64,000 nucleotides of DNA from Saturnia japonica (lineage: Eukaryota; Arthropoda; Insecta; Lepidoptera; Saturniidae): NCBI GenBank assembly GCA_033032175.1, contig JAVKPJ010000047.1, positions 1 through 64,000 of the forward strand, written 5' to 3'. The notes under the pieces are model-generated. The model searched no databases. It had not been told where the DNA came from and saw nothing but the letters and a program-made list of their open reading frames with translations. The translations under genes were made by a program, and so were the position numbers. This document shows, one piece after another, positions 55,006 to 64,000 of the stretch (the stretch's first letter is position 1; every line of letters begins with the position of its first letter).

Positions 55006-56572
55006 GTGCTGTTTTAATGGGCCTCGCCACTGTGGCTACATCTGCCATAATCTCACTTAGCTTTAGGGCTAATTGATCCGCCTGCTCTACTCTCCGGGCA
55101 CCCGGTATCTCAATAATACGGCTGCCCGAGGCAGTACACCGAATAGATATTTTATCGATCCCCAGGTCAGACAAAGGGAGACGGTCCCGTGCTCTAAGTA
55201 GAGCCTCACTATACGATAGCCCCTCCGCCACAGCCTCAGGCCGCAGTGCAAGGAGCACTGCAGCCGAGCGCGGTGCCGAAGGAAGCTTAGGCTTGGGCTT
55301 GGGCCCAGGCATTCCCTTATGAGTGGAAATCACCCCCGCAGTAGCCTTCAGATTCGATGAGGCCTTTTCCTTCTTTTTCCGTCGCTTGGTTACGGTCGTC
55401 CATCCCGATCCAGCTCCAGCCTGATCTTGGGCAGGAGCAGCAGGCACGGCCTCCTGTGGATGGACTGTCGTCGTCACATCAGGGATGGGCATCGAAGCCT
55501 TAGGCTTTGCAGCTTTGGACCTCGCGGCCTTTCGTCCTACAGGCTGAGATCCAGAAGGACCAGGAGCCAACCCTCTGTCCGCACCTAAGGGCGGGCGGAC
55601 CACTTCGGAGGGTGGAAGACGATCGTCCAGACGTGCGGATATCATCTCCCCTAACGACAGCCGGAGAGATCTCTCCATCCTGTCCATGTATCCATCCAGC
55701 ACCTTGAGCAGTGTCTTTGGCAGGATATCTGTCACTCCGCTGGACAACTCCAGATCCACCTGCGGTGAAGCCTGAGGTAACACCTGTGGCAATGGTGACG
55801 GTGACGGAGGTGGGCACTCCGCCCGACCACGTGACGACGCAAGTTCCGCCCTCAGCTCCTCGACTTCACGATGCAGCCTCCCCGTCTCACGGCGCAGGAG
55901 AAGATTCTCTGAAGTCACCGTGCGCGTTAGAGCGGTGGCCGTTACTTCTCGCAGCGTCCATGCTGCTTCTTTGAGCGATTTGATGTAGGTACCCTTGAGG
56001 TTGCCAGATCTTTTGGCAACCTCAAGGATCTCATCAACATTCTCCTTCGCAAGAGCCCTCAGACTATCAGGGTCGAGCAACTCTATTCCCTCGAGCACTC
56101 CTACATCGGCGCTTTCCGACGGCTCATCCTTGATTGGTGTGGCAATAGCACAGTCATGTGACCCATCGGCCTTTCCAGCTTTCGTTGCACGAGTCGACCC
56201 CTTGTCACGGGATCTCCCTCTCCCTGCTGTCGAGACTTTGGCAGGAGGGATCTCCACCACAGCTACCTCGTCTCCATGTTTAGCTAGCGAGCGCTTCCTA
56301 CTGTCCAAGCTAGTCGTTGCGATCGAACTCCCTACACTGTCCGTCCAATGTCGAACCGAGAATTTATCCAGCGACGGATTTCTCTCCACCGTAACGATAG
56401 GCAAATCAGTTTTCCGTTGTTCATGTGCCAAAGTCGTGTTATTTTTAAAAGAACTACGCAGAATTCTGCCCCCCCCAGAGAACGAGGGGCTGCCCGAGCT
56501 GGGCTCGGGGAGGGATTCTCCAGCAGAGCTGGTACCCTCCTGGGGTAATAATTTTTTAGATCTTGCGTCCAT
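55006..56572 (-). pseudogene. S17 ORF1, second lineage (carboxy end missing)
   Basis: An unbroken frame from ATG 56572 (MDARSKKLLPQEGT) with the 8-G tract in phase. It has a basic AGRGRSRDKG segment, a coiled coil (LLLRRETGRLHREVEELRAEL), a KRRKKKEKA linker and the first half of the RRM-like region. It runs out at ARPIKTAPEG, where the S6-like part begins out of register. The zinc knuckles of this lineage are therefore missing. Confidence 0.8.
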
Positions 56573-56613
56573 TCTTAACTCCCGTGAACCGTCTAGTTCG
56601 CAGTACGCCTGCC

Positions 56614-56639
56614 GGGATCGGTATAAAACAACCGATCCC
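56614..56639 (-). promoter_or_regulatory. 5' UTR hairpin near ORF1
   Basis: A perfect 9-bp stem, GGGATCGGT/ACCGATCCC, with an 8-nt loop, just upstream of ORF1. Variants elsewhere keep pairing or use wobbles. A second hairpin, GGGCT/AGCCC (about 56669-56685), follows; in S2 it is GGACTCA/TGAGTCC and in S5 GGGCTCA/TGAGCCC, a two-sided change. Confidence 0.65.
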
Positions 56640-56810
56640 GCCAGCCGCTACCCGGAACTGGGCCCTTGGGGCTCAAACTAAGCCCTCATCGGCCCCAGCC
56701 CGGTACTGGGTGCGCTGCTCACACGCCACACCCAGGAGCTTTTAACGGCCCTCCAGCCGGCGCTCCTCCACAGTCCCCTCTGATAAGCAGAGGGGTACCG
56801 GGAAGCGCGC

Positions 56811-56887
56811 GTCAGATATTAGCCGCCGACCAAACTGGTCGACGTTGCCCGGGGTGCACCACGAGGAGGTTTCTGACATCGCACCCC
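56811..56887 (-). ncRNA. HDV-like ribozyme (S17 5' end, reference copy)
   Basis: Sense RNA from 56887 downward: P1 GGGGUGC (56887-56881), linker GAU, P2 GUCAGA (56877-56872), P3 ACC, loop UCCUCGU, GGU, P1 3' strand GCACCCC (56857-56851), GGGCAACG, P4 CGACCA/UGGUCG (56841-56836 with 56832-56827), GGCUAAU with candidate catalytic C at 56822, and P2 3' strand UCUGAC (56816-56811). Strand order and the UCCUCGU, GGGCAAC and GGCUAA segments match the HDV ribozyme consensus. HDV-like ribozymes are reported at SART 5' ends. Confidence 0.88.
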
Positions 56888-57220
56888 AACCTTTTTTTTT
56901 TTTTTTTTTTTTTACGTGGAGAAACCCGTCATGGGTACACACCCGCCCGGGGGGACAAGTGGTTATCTGAGACTCCTACTCACTAAAACTCCACGGTGTA
57001 CCATCAGCCGCCATAGCGGGGCGCGCGGGCAATGCGGTTGCAATCTGCCGCGTCGCCCCGGCGGCTGGCCCCAGTCGGGCCTCGGCGCTAAAGAGAGACA
57101 GTCTGGTACAACCCCAACTGTCTCCCAGACGGCTGAACCAGTGCAATGGGAAGACGGGCCCCCCGACCCGTCTCCCCTTGGTTCAGCAAGGGTAGGAAGG
57201 AGGCGACATCGCCCCCCCTT

Positions 57221-59365
57221 CTACCCAACGTCTACGCTATCCTCTGAGCTTGGTAGAGGTAGTTGCGGCGCCATTCCCTTAGTGGGCGGCGGCTTACAGG
57301 CAGCTCCAGTCATCTGGTGATTCGCCGGCCTCCCGGCGTCGGCACACAAGGCACAGTGGAACTTTTTTGCTGCACACTCCAGCGCCTTGTGGCCAGGCTG
57401 CCCGCACCGGAAACACAGGGCTCCGCGGTCTATCGTCGACGGGCAGAGTGGACGAGTGTGGCCCACACCATGCACTTGTAACAGCGCATGGGCCCACTCT
57501 CCAAGAGGCGCACACGTGCCGCACTCCACCCGACAAGGAGACGACCCGCCTCCACTAGAACCCTGGCAGCGGAAGCCGGGAGCGAAAGATAAACCGCTCC
57601 CATACCCCTGCTATAGGCACGTATGGGGCCAGCCCTAATAAGGGCCTGCTGACAGCCAGCTTTCGCAGCCGCAGCCGCCACGACCTCCTCGACCGATACT
57701 GATTCATCTAGTCCGATCACACGGACGCTTGCCTTTTTAATGGCCTTGGCGATAGTGGCCTCGCCCGCCAACACCGTCTGCAGGATCTCAACCATCCGGT
57801 CCGCCTGCTCTGAACCACGGGAGCCACGGATCTCGACAATCCGGGATCCCGTGGCTGTGGGCCGCGCCGAGATGTCCTCGATCCCGAGATCCGCTAGCGC
57901 GACTTGTTTCTGCGCCTTTAAAAAGGCATCCTTATAACTCATTCCCCCCGCCAAAGCCTCAGGGTGCAGCGTAATAATCACTGCAGCTGAGCGCGGTGAC
58001 GAGGGTAGCTTCGCCTTAAGCTTGCTGGCAGGCGCTCTCCCAACAGGAGTGGGAGCCAGTATCGCAGCAGCCTTCGGTTCACTAACTGGCTTTTTCTTCC
58101 TCCGTCGCCGACGAGACACAGTGGTCCATCCTTCGGCGGTTGCGGCTGGAGCTGGAACATCAGCCCCTATCATAACATGCTCCACCCCCAGGGAGTCTTC
58201 TTCCAAATTCCTCTCCGCCTCAGAAGGCGCTGGACCAGCCACTCTGGATTTAATTCCCGAAGTTTTAGCCCTGGAAGGCTTAGGTCTTGTGGGACCCGGG
58301 GCAGTCTGTCTGTCCGCAGCCAGAGGAGGGCGGACCACCTTGGCGGGGAGGAGACGGTCATCCAAGGCCTCTATGCGGGCAGTAACTAACTCCCCCATAG
58401 ACAGCCGGAGCGACCGCTCCATCCTCGACATGTGTTCCGCCATCGCATCAAACACAGCCTGCATCAGGGAATCCTGTCCCTGACTTACGGGCATATTTTG
58501 CGTCAAAGGCAGCGCAGGCGAAGCCCCCACCCGACCGCGCAACGAGGAGAGCTCCTCCTTGAGGGCATCGACCTCCCGACGAAGCCTCCCCGTCTCGCGC
58601 CGCAGAAGGAGGGTCTCCTCCGTCACCGTACGCGTTAGAGCGGTGGCAGTGACCTCATGGAGGGTCCACGCCGCCTCCTTCAGGTTTTTAACAAACGTGC
58701 CCTTGAGGTTGCCAGATTTCTTGGCAACCTCAAGGACCGCGTCTACTTTCTCCTTTGCGAGGGCCCTCAAACTGTCGGGATCGAGGAGCTCGATGCCCTC
58801 GAGTACTCCCACTTCAGCAAAGGCACCAGCCGCATCAACAACGGCAGCCGCAGCCGCGTCCGTAATACAACCAGCCTCATCAGAACTTGTCAACCCAGGA
58901 AGGGGACAATCCTGCGGCAACGCACAAGTAACTTCCGCGCGCGTTCTTCCTACAGATGAGCCCAGATCACGGGCTTTGCCCCTCCGAGCTGACGTAAACT
59001 TGTTGGGAGGAGTCTCCTCCCATCCTCATCAGCTTTAGCAAGCAATCGCTTCCTATCGGCAGCTGCCACTGGCCCTAACCTACAAGATCCATCATCCCAG
59101 TGCCTGATTGAAAACCTCTCAAGCATAGGGTCACGCTCAAGCATCACGACAGGCGAAAGATTCCTTTGTTGTAAAGCCGTGGTCGTCATTGTATTGGTGG
59201 AATCGGTTTTCCTTAAACTAGCATTGGTCTTCGTTTGTTTCTTACAATCACGCAAAATTTTGCCCCCCCAGAGAACGTGGGGCAGCCCGAGCTAAACTCG
59301 GGGAGGGATTCTCCAGCAGAGCTGGTACCCTCCTGGGGTAATACTTTTTTCAATTGTGCGTCCAT
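57221..59365 (-). pseudogene. S18 ORF1: Gag-like protein, few frameshifts
   Basis: The start by homology is ATG 59365 (MDAQLKKVLPQEGT). The G tract is seven long. Frame 57430-58920 has a coiled coil (LLLRRETGRLRREVDALKEEL), an RRRRKKKPV linker and the RRM-like domain (RVIGLDESVSVEEVV). One base lost near 57470 moves the carboxy end to frame 57221-57529, holding the rest of the knuckles (CFRCGQPGHKALEC, CALCADAGRPANHQMTGAAC). A further break lies near 59020. This lineage is distinct from S11 and S12, so at least four ORF1 lineages exist among the short elements. Confidence 0.8.
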
Positions 59366-59602
59366 CTTAACTCCACTTTACCATCAAGTTCGCAGTACGC
59401 CTGCCGGGATCGGTATGACACAACCGATCCCGCCAGCCGCTACCCGGAACTAGGCCCTTGGGACTCAAAGTGAGTCCTCATCGGCCCCAGCCCGGTACTG
59501 GGTGCGCTGCTCACACGCCACACCCAGGAGCTTTTAACGGCCCTCCAGCCAGCGCTCCTCCATAGTTCCCTCTGATAAGCAGAGGGATACCAGGAGGAGC
59601 GC

Positions 59603-59679
59603 GTCAGATATTAGCCGCCGACCAAAGTGATCGACGTTGCCCGGGGTGCACCACGAGGAGGTTTCTGACATCGCACCCC
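59603..59679 (-). ncRNA. HDV-like ribozyme (S18 5' end)
   Basis: Same helices as S17. P4 is CGAUCA/UGGUCG with one U-G wobble where S17 has C-G. Confidence 0.85.
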
Positions 59680-59693
59680 ATCGCACCCCAACC
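59680..59693. repeat. Target-site duplication of S18 (right copy)
   Basis: ATCGCACCCCAACC, identical to 56878-56891, which is the S17 5' terminus plus AACC. Confidence 0.95.
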
Positions 59694-59698
59694 GAACC

Positions 59699-59945
59699 TT
59701 TTTTTTTTTTTTTTTTTTTTTTTACGTGGAGAATCCCGTCATGGGTACACACTCGCCCGGGGGGACGAGTGGTTATGTGAGACTCCTACTCACTAAAGCT
59801 CCACGGTGTACCATCGGCCGCCATAGCGGGACGCGCGGGCACTGCGGTTGCAATCTCCCGCAACACCCCGGCGGCCGGCCCCAGTCGGGCCCCGGCGCTA
59901 AAGAGAGACAGTCTGGTACAACCACAACTGTCTCCCAGACGGCTG
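59699..59945 (-). mobile_element. S19: 3' UTR-only SART fragment
   Basis: Poly(A) 59699-59723 and about 220 bp of 3' UTR. It truncates at GGCTG, next to the GAGACAGT hairpin. Flanks 59685-59698 and 59946-59959 match at 13 of 14 positions (ACCCCAACCGAACC and ACCCCAACCTAACC). Confidence 0.85.
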
Positions 59946-59962
59946 ACCCCAACCTAACCTAA

Positions 59963-59964
<2 letters not shown>
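59946..59964. repeat. S19 target-site duplication and telomeric repeat
   Basis: ACCCCAACCTAACC followed by one more repeat before the S20 poly(A). The left copy carries a variant unit, AACCGAACC. Confidence 0.85.
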
Positions 59965-59999
<35 letters not shown>

Positions 60000-62296
60000 G
60001 TGGAGAAGCCCGTCATGGGTACACACTCGCCCGGGGGGACGAGTGGTTATGTGAGACTCCTACTCACTAAAACTCCACGGTGTACCATCGGCCGCCATAG
60101 CGGGACGCCGTGGGCAATGCGGTTGCAATCGTCCGCGTCGCCCCGGCGGCTGGCCCCAATCGGGCCCCGGCGCTAAAGAGAGACAGTCTGGTACAACCCC
60201 GACTGTCTCCCAGACGGCTGAACCAGTGCAATGGGAAGACGGGCCCCCCGACCCGTCTCCCCTTGGTTCGGCTAGGGCAGAGGAGAGGCGTGGAAGCGCC
60301 CCATCCTACTACCCATCGTCTACGCATATGTCCGGTGATGGACTTGTCGCTGGTATTGGCGCAAAAGGTGGCGTCCCCTTAACGGGAGGTGGCCGGCAGC
60401 CAGCGCCCCCCATATAATGTCCTGCTGGCTGTCCAGCGTCTGCGCAGTATCCACAGTGCAGCGTCACCGCCTCACATTCCAAGGCCTTATGGCCTGGTTT
60501 CCCACATCGGAAGCACAGCCCCCCCTATCGACCGACGACGGGCAAGTTGGCCGCGTATGACCCAAGCCCAAACACCTGAAACACCTCAGAGGCTTTTGCT
60601 CCAGGAGATGGACTCGGGCCGCACTCCATCCTACAAGGAGACGTCCCCCCTCCAACAATAACTTTGCCGCCGTAACAGGGAGGGACATATGAACACTGCC
60701 CAAACTCCTACCCATGCTGCGTATAGACCCAACCTTAATTAGAGCTGAGTCGCACTTCCCCTTGGACGCGACAGCTGCAACCACCTCCTCCTGCGTCACG
60801 GAATCGTCCAAACCGACGATGCGGACGTTCACCCGCTTTACAGGCCTACCTATGGTGGCGACACCAGCTAATGCCGACTGGAGGCACTGCGCCAGCCTGT
60901 CGGCCTGCTCCTGGCCTTGGGAGCCAGGAATCTCGACGACCCTAGCTCCCGTAGCTGTCATGCGGATTGATAGGTCCGCAATACCCAGACTAGGCAGATC
61001 TGCCGACATCCTTGCCCTCAGAAGGGCCGCACTATAGCTCACCCCCTGAGCCACTGCCTCAGGCTGAAGTGTTATGAGCACTGCAGCCGAGCGTGGGGGT
61101 GAGGGGAGCTTTGACTTGCTCTTCCGTCCAGGCGCATCCTTCTGAGGAGCCGTCGCCGCAACTTCAGTCGGTGCCTTCTTTTTCTTTCTTTTGCGACGTG
61201 ACACCGTAGTCCACGTCGCATTTGGAGCCGTCGGGTTCGAAAGTTCTGGCCAGTCTGTTTCCAGGATAGGAACAGGCTCCCGGGAAGTCTGTGTCTTCTC
61301 CGCAACCCCAGCAAGGGGATCGTGTACAGGCCCAGCTGGCTTTGACTTGGATCCAGCGGTTATCAACTTGGGCACTGTAGTTTGGGCCTCATTCCTCCTG
61401 TCTGCGGCTAGTGAAGGACGGACCACCTTGGCCGGAAGCAAACGGTCCTCCTGGGCCTCCAGGCGGGCAGATATCATCTCACCCAGAGACACCCGGAGAG
61501 ACTGCCCCAAGTTTGCCACATGGTCCGCCACTGCGTCCAGAAGCACCTGCGGCAGGATCTCTTGCTGCCTGCAAGGGGGCTCCGTCTGAGCCCGTGGTGC
61601 CGTTGTCGGAGGTGGATTCTCTGGACGTTTACGGAGGGTAGCGAGCTCCGCCTTCAGTTCCGTTACCTCTTCGCGGAGTTTTCTAGTTTCTCGACGGAGT
61701 AACAGCGTCTAGCCAGAGCCCTCAGTCGCTCCGGGTCGAGGGTCTCTATATCCAGAGGTGGCTCCTCGTCCTTCCCCGCTGTATCATTACCACCCTGAAC
61801 CTGTCCGGCGGGATTGGGCAAACCTGACACATCCGCTCCTACAGGGGCACTCTTTGACCTCGTAGAATTGCCCCGGCCGCGTGCCTTACCCTTCGGGCCG
61901 TTGGAATCTTGCAGGGAGAAGCTTCCACTCCATCCCCACAAACACTATCGACGAAGTGTGACCGCTTCCTACAGTCACTTGGCAAAGTCATACAGCTACT
62001 GGAGGTGCCAGACCAGTGCTGGATCGTAAATTGTTCCAAAGAAGGATCCCGCTCCAGGACCACAGAGGGTCTACCAGATAATCGGTTATCCCTAGCCAAA
62101 GTCGCAGGTTTAGCAGATTCAGTCGTCAGATTGCAAGCCTTTGTTGTCGTGGGTTTTTTCGAATCTAGCAAAACTTTGCCCCCCCCAGAAGACGCGGGGC
62201 AGCCCGAGCTACGCTCGGGGAGGGATTCTCCAGCGGAGCTGGTACCCTCCTGGGGTAATTTCTTTTTAGATTTTGCCTTATTCATTCTGTTAATCT
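59965..62296 (-). mobile_element. S20: chimeric ORF1-only SART element
   Basis: Poly(A) 59965-59997, 3' UTR and an ORF1 of its own lineage to about 61710, then from 61711 an S11-type amino region. It ends at the same truncation point as S11 and S13 (CTGTTAATCT). The junction lies in the same conserved 14-mer as the S17 switch. Confidence 0.83.
60320..62285 (-). pseudogene. S20 ORF1: chimeric Gag-like protein
   Basis: The carboxy part (60464-61546) encodes a KRKKKKAP linker, an RRM-like domain (RIVGLDDSVTQEEVV) and the first knuckle (CFRCLGLGHTRPTC), then breaks near 60520 within the second knuckle. The amino part (61839-62285) matches S11 ORF1 (MNKAKSKKKLPQEGT). The segments meet at about 61711, where a TLLLRRETRKL-type coiled coil is cut short and an LRALA-encoding stretch resumes. 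The coiled-coil region shared by all other ORF1s is therefore partly missing here. Confidence 0.78.
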
Positions 62297-62298
62297 AA

Positions 62299-62300
<2 letters not shown>

Positions 62301-62360
<60 letters not shown>

Positions 62361-64000
62361 ACGTGGAGAAACCCGTCATGGGTACACACCCGCCGGGGGG
62401 GACGAGTGGTTATGTGAGACTCCTACTCACTAAAACTCCACGGTGTACCAGCAGCCGCCATAGCGGGACGCCGCGGGCAATGCGGTTGCAATCTGCCGCG
62501 TCGCCCCGGTGGCTGGCCCAGTCGGGCCACGCGCGCTAAAGAGAGACAGTCTGGTACAACCCCAACTGTCTCCCAGACGGCTGAACCAGTGCAATGGGAA
62601 GACGGGCCCCCGACCCATCTCCCCTTAGTTCAGCAAGGGCAGAGAAAGGAGGCGAAAAGCGCCCCCCTTTCTACCCAACGTCTACGCAACCCCTACGGTG
62701 CTCCCAGCGTTCGTGGGTGGTGCTTTCTCCTTTATGGGCGGCCTGCACTTGGCGCCGCCCATATAGTGATCCGCCGGCCTCTGGCGTCGTCGGCACACAA
62801 GGCACAGTGCAGCTGTTTAGCTGAACACTGCTGTGCCTTGTGGCCAGGACCCCCGCACCGGAAACACAATGTTTCCCGGTCAACAGCCGACGTACAAGTA
62901 GGCCGGGTATGGCCCACATCAAGGCACCTAAAACCTAAGCGGTCCTTCCTCCAATAGGCGAACGCGAGCAGAGCTCCAGCCCACGAGAAAGCGCCCGGTT
63001 TCCATCAGCACTTTGGCAGCGGTGACTGGAAGTGACAAGTGGATCGCTCCACTGCCCCTCCCATAGGGGCGTATTTCGCCTGCCCTAATAAGGGCTGGCT
63101 GACAGCCACCTTTCGCCGCCGCCACTGCGATCACTGCTTCCCTCGTTACCGTTTCGTCGAGTCCTATGACCCGGACATTAGCCCTTTTTATCGGTATGGC
63201 CACAGTGGCCACGTCTGCCATCACCTCCTGGAGCTTTTGCGCCAATCCATCAGCCTGCTCCGCACCACGGGCGCCAGGGATCTGTATGATCCTAGATCCG
63301 TGGCCGCGGGGCGAAGAAGCGACAGTCTCGCAATACCTAAATCGGCTATCACGTCTGGGTTCACCCCATGAAGGCCGCTTTGTAGGACACTCCCCTCTCC
63401 ACCGCCTCAGGCCGCAGAGTGACGATTACCGCAGCCGATCGCGGCGTTGAGGGAAGCTTCCTCTTGGTTTTAGTCTTGGGCACCCTCATCCCGCGAGGAG
63501 CCGGAGTTTTTGCCGTAACAGCCGACGGTTCCGTGACACGCGCTTTTTTAGCTTTGCGCTTGCGGTGACGGGAGACAGTTGTCCATCCTTCTTCGCCCGG
63601 AACAGGATTGGAGTTTGGAGTCAGAACCGGAGCAGTAGAGCTAGAGTCCAGATGTGGGATCAGCTCCATTTCCAGCGCCTCTGAAGACTTGTGTCGCGCG
63701 GTCTTGGGCTTTGCAACCCTAGAAGCTGCAGAACCACAACGCCTCCTTTTTGTTTGCCGCCAATGGTGGTCTTATCACCCTAGCGGGGAGAAGACGGTCG
63801 TCCAAGCCCTCTATGCGGGCGTTAATAAACTCCCCCATAGACAGCCGGAGCGACCGCTCATCCCCGCCAAGTTCTTCTCCAGGAAATTGACCAGAGCTTT
63901 CGGCAGAGCGTCAGACTCCTGGCAGGAAGACACCGGCTCCAATTCCGGCTGTAGCGTTGATTGCACCTCTGTTATTGGCGACGGAGGTAGCGCCGTCGTT
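62301..64000 (-). mobile_element. S21: near-duplicate of S14, cut by the window edge
   Basis: Poly(A) of 58 nt (62301-62358), 3' UTR and the carboxy part of ORF1. It shares the private indels of S14. The left flank is CTGTTAATCTAACC (62287-62300), as for S12 and S14. Confidence 0.9.
62682..64000 (-). pseudogene. S21 ORF1, carboxy part, frameshifted
   Basis: Same protein as S12 and S14: RRM-like region (RVIGLDETVTREAVI, 62928-63245), knuckles (CFRCGGPGHKAQQC and relatives, 62732-62917) and the RHRKRKAKKARV linker (63361-63669). Breaks match those of S14 near 62782, 62935, 63300, 63368 and 63735. The amino half lies beyond the window. Confidence 0.75.

Larger units (their letters stand above)
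53125..56887 (-). mobile_element. S17: chimeric ORF1-only SART element
   Basis: 53159 to about 55005 is a near copy of S6. At GCCAGAGCCCTCAG it switches to a different ORF1 lineage in the middle of its RRM-like region. So the element holds an S6 ORF1 carboxy part, then another ORF1 carboxy fragment joined to its own amino part, then a 5' UTR and ribozyme ending at 56887. Confidence 0.85.
56892..59679 (-). mobile_element. S18: complete ORF1-only SART element
   Basis: Poly(A) 56892-56913, 3' UTR, ORF1, structured 5' UTR and ribozyme. Flanked by ATCGCACCCCAACC at 56878-56891 and 59680-59693, so it inserted into the 5' end of S17. About 2.8 kb. Confidence 0.92.

Noticed and set aside
13600..62360. 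Regular repeat-spacer pattern resembling a CRISPR array
   Set aside because: The repeating unit is a poly(A)/AACC junction between retrotransposons, with kilobase 'spacers' that are themselves related.
1..64000. Host genes, tRNA or rRNA genes within the array
   Set aside because: No stretch outside the elements and telomere repeats exceeds a few bases, and no tRNA or rRNA signature was recognised. The 3' cloverleaf lacks the tRNA invariant positions.

Overview
The window is a telomeric array of an insect-type genome (order not resolvable from sequence alone). The telomere repeat is (CCTAA)n on this strand, i.e. TTAGG on the other, the ancestral insect motif. Almost every base belongs to site-specific non-LTR retrotransposons inserted in that repeat. 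I count 22 SART-type (R1-clade) copies, all sense on the minus strand (poly(A) followed by GGTTAGG), here called S0-S21, and one TRAS-type copy, T1, sense on the plus strand (3' end followed by AACCTAACC). With TTAGG on the minus strand, the chromosome terminus should lie to the left (inference). I see no host gene.

Layout: S0 (1-266, fragment), T1 (306-1770), S1 and S2 (1795-13612, ORF1+ORF2 elements), S3-S6 (13617-20340, ORF1-only or truncated), S7 (20341-25350, ORF1+ORF2 with its 3' end lost), S8 (25375-26254, no ORF), S9 (26264-32389, the best autonomous candidate, with an unbroken 1053-aa ORF2), S10 (32394-38147, ORF1+ORF2), S11-S15 (38162-51538, ORF1-only, largely tandem duplicates), S16 (51583-53105, truncated ORF2), S17-S21 (53125-64000, ORF1-only, truncated or chimeric). 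Neighbours are often separated only by AACC.

Two kinds of SART element share one 3' architecture. Long elements (about 5.7-6.1 kb) carry ORF1 (coiled coil, RRM-like region, three zinc knuckles) and ORF2 (APE endonuclease, reverse transcriptase, C-terminal CCHC). Short elements (about 2.7 kb, complete at both ends in S5, S12, S14, S15 and S18) carry ORF1 only. They would need a reverse transcriptase in trans, a split resembling Drosophila HeT-A versus TART/TAHRE.

The RNA-level signals are the most striking content. An HDV-like ribozyme fold sits at the 5' terminus of the short elements (one strand missing in S7). A four-way-junction (cloverleaf) RNA lies next to the poly(A) tail of all 3'-complete copies and covaries between divergent families. 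A hairpin surrounds the UAAUG stop-start overlap of ORF1/ORF2. Exact 14-15 bp target-site duplications, readable because elements inserted into one another's 5' junctions, give the integration geometry.

Caution: many copies (S1, S2, S13-S16, S20, S21) carry scattered one-base indels, often in homopolymers. Some may be assembly or polishing error, so 'pseudogene' here means 'broken as given'.
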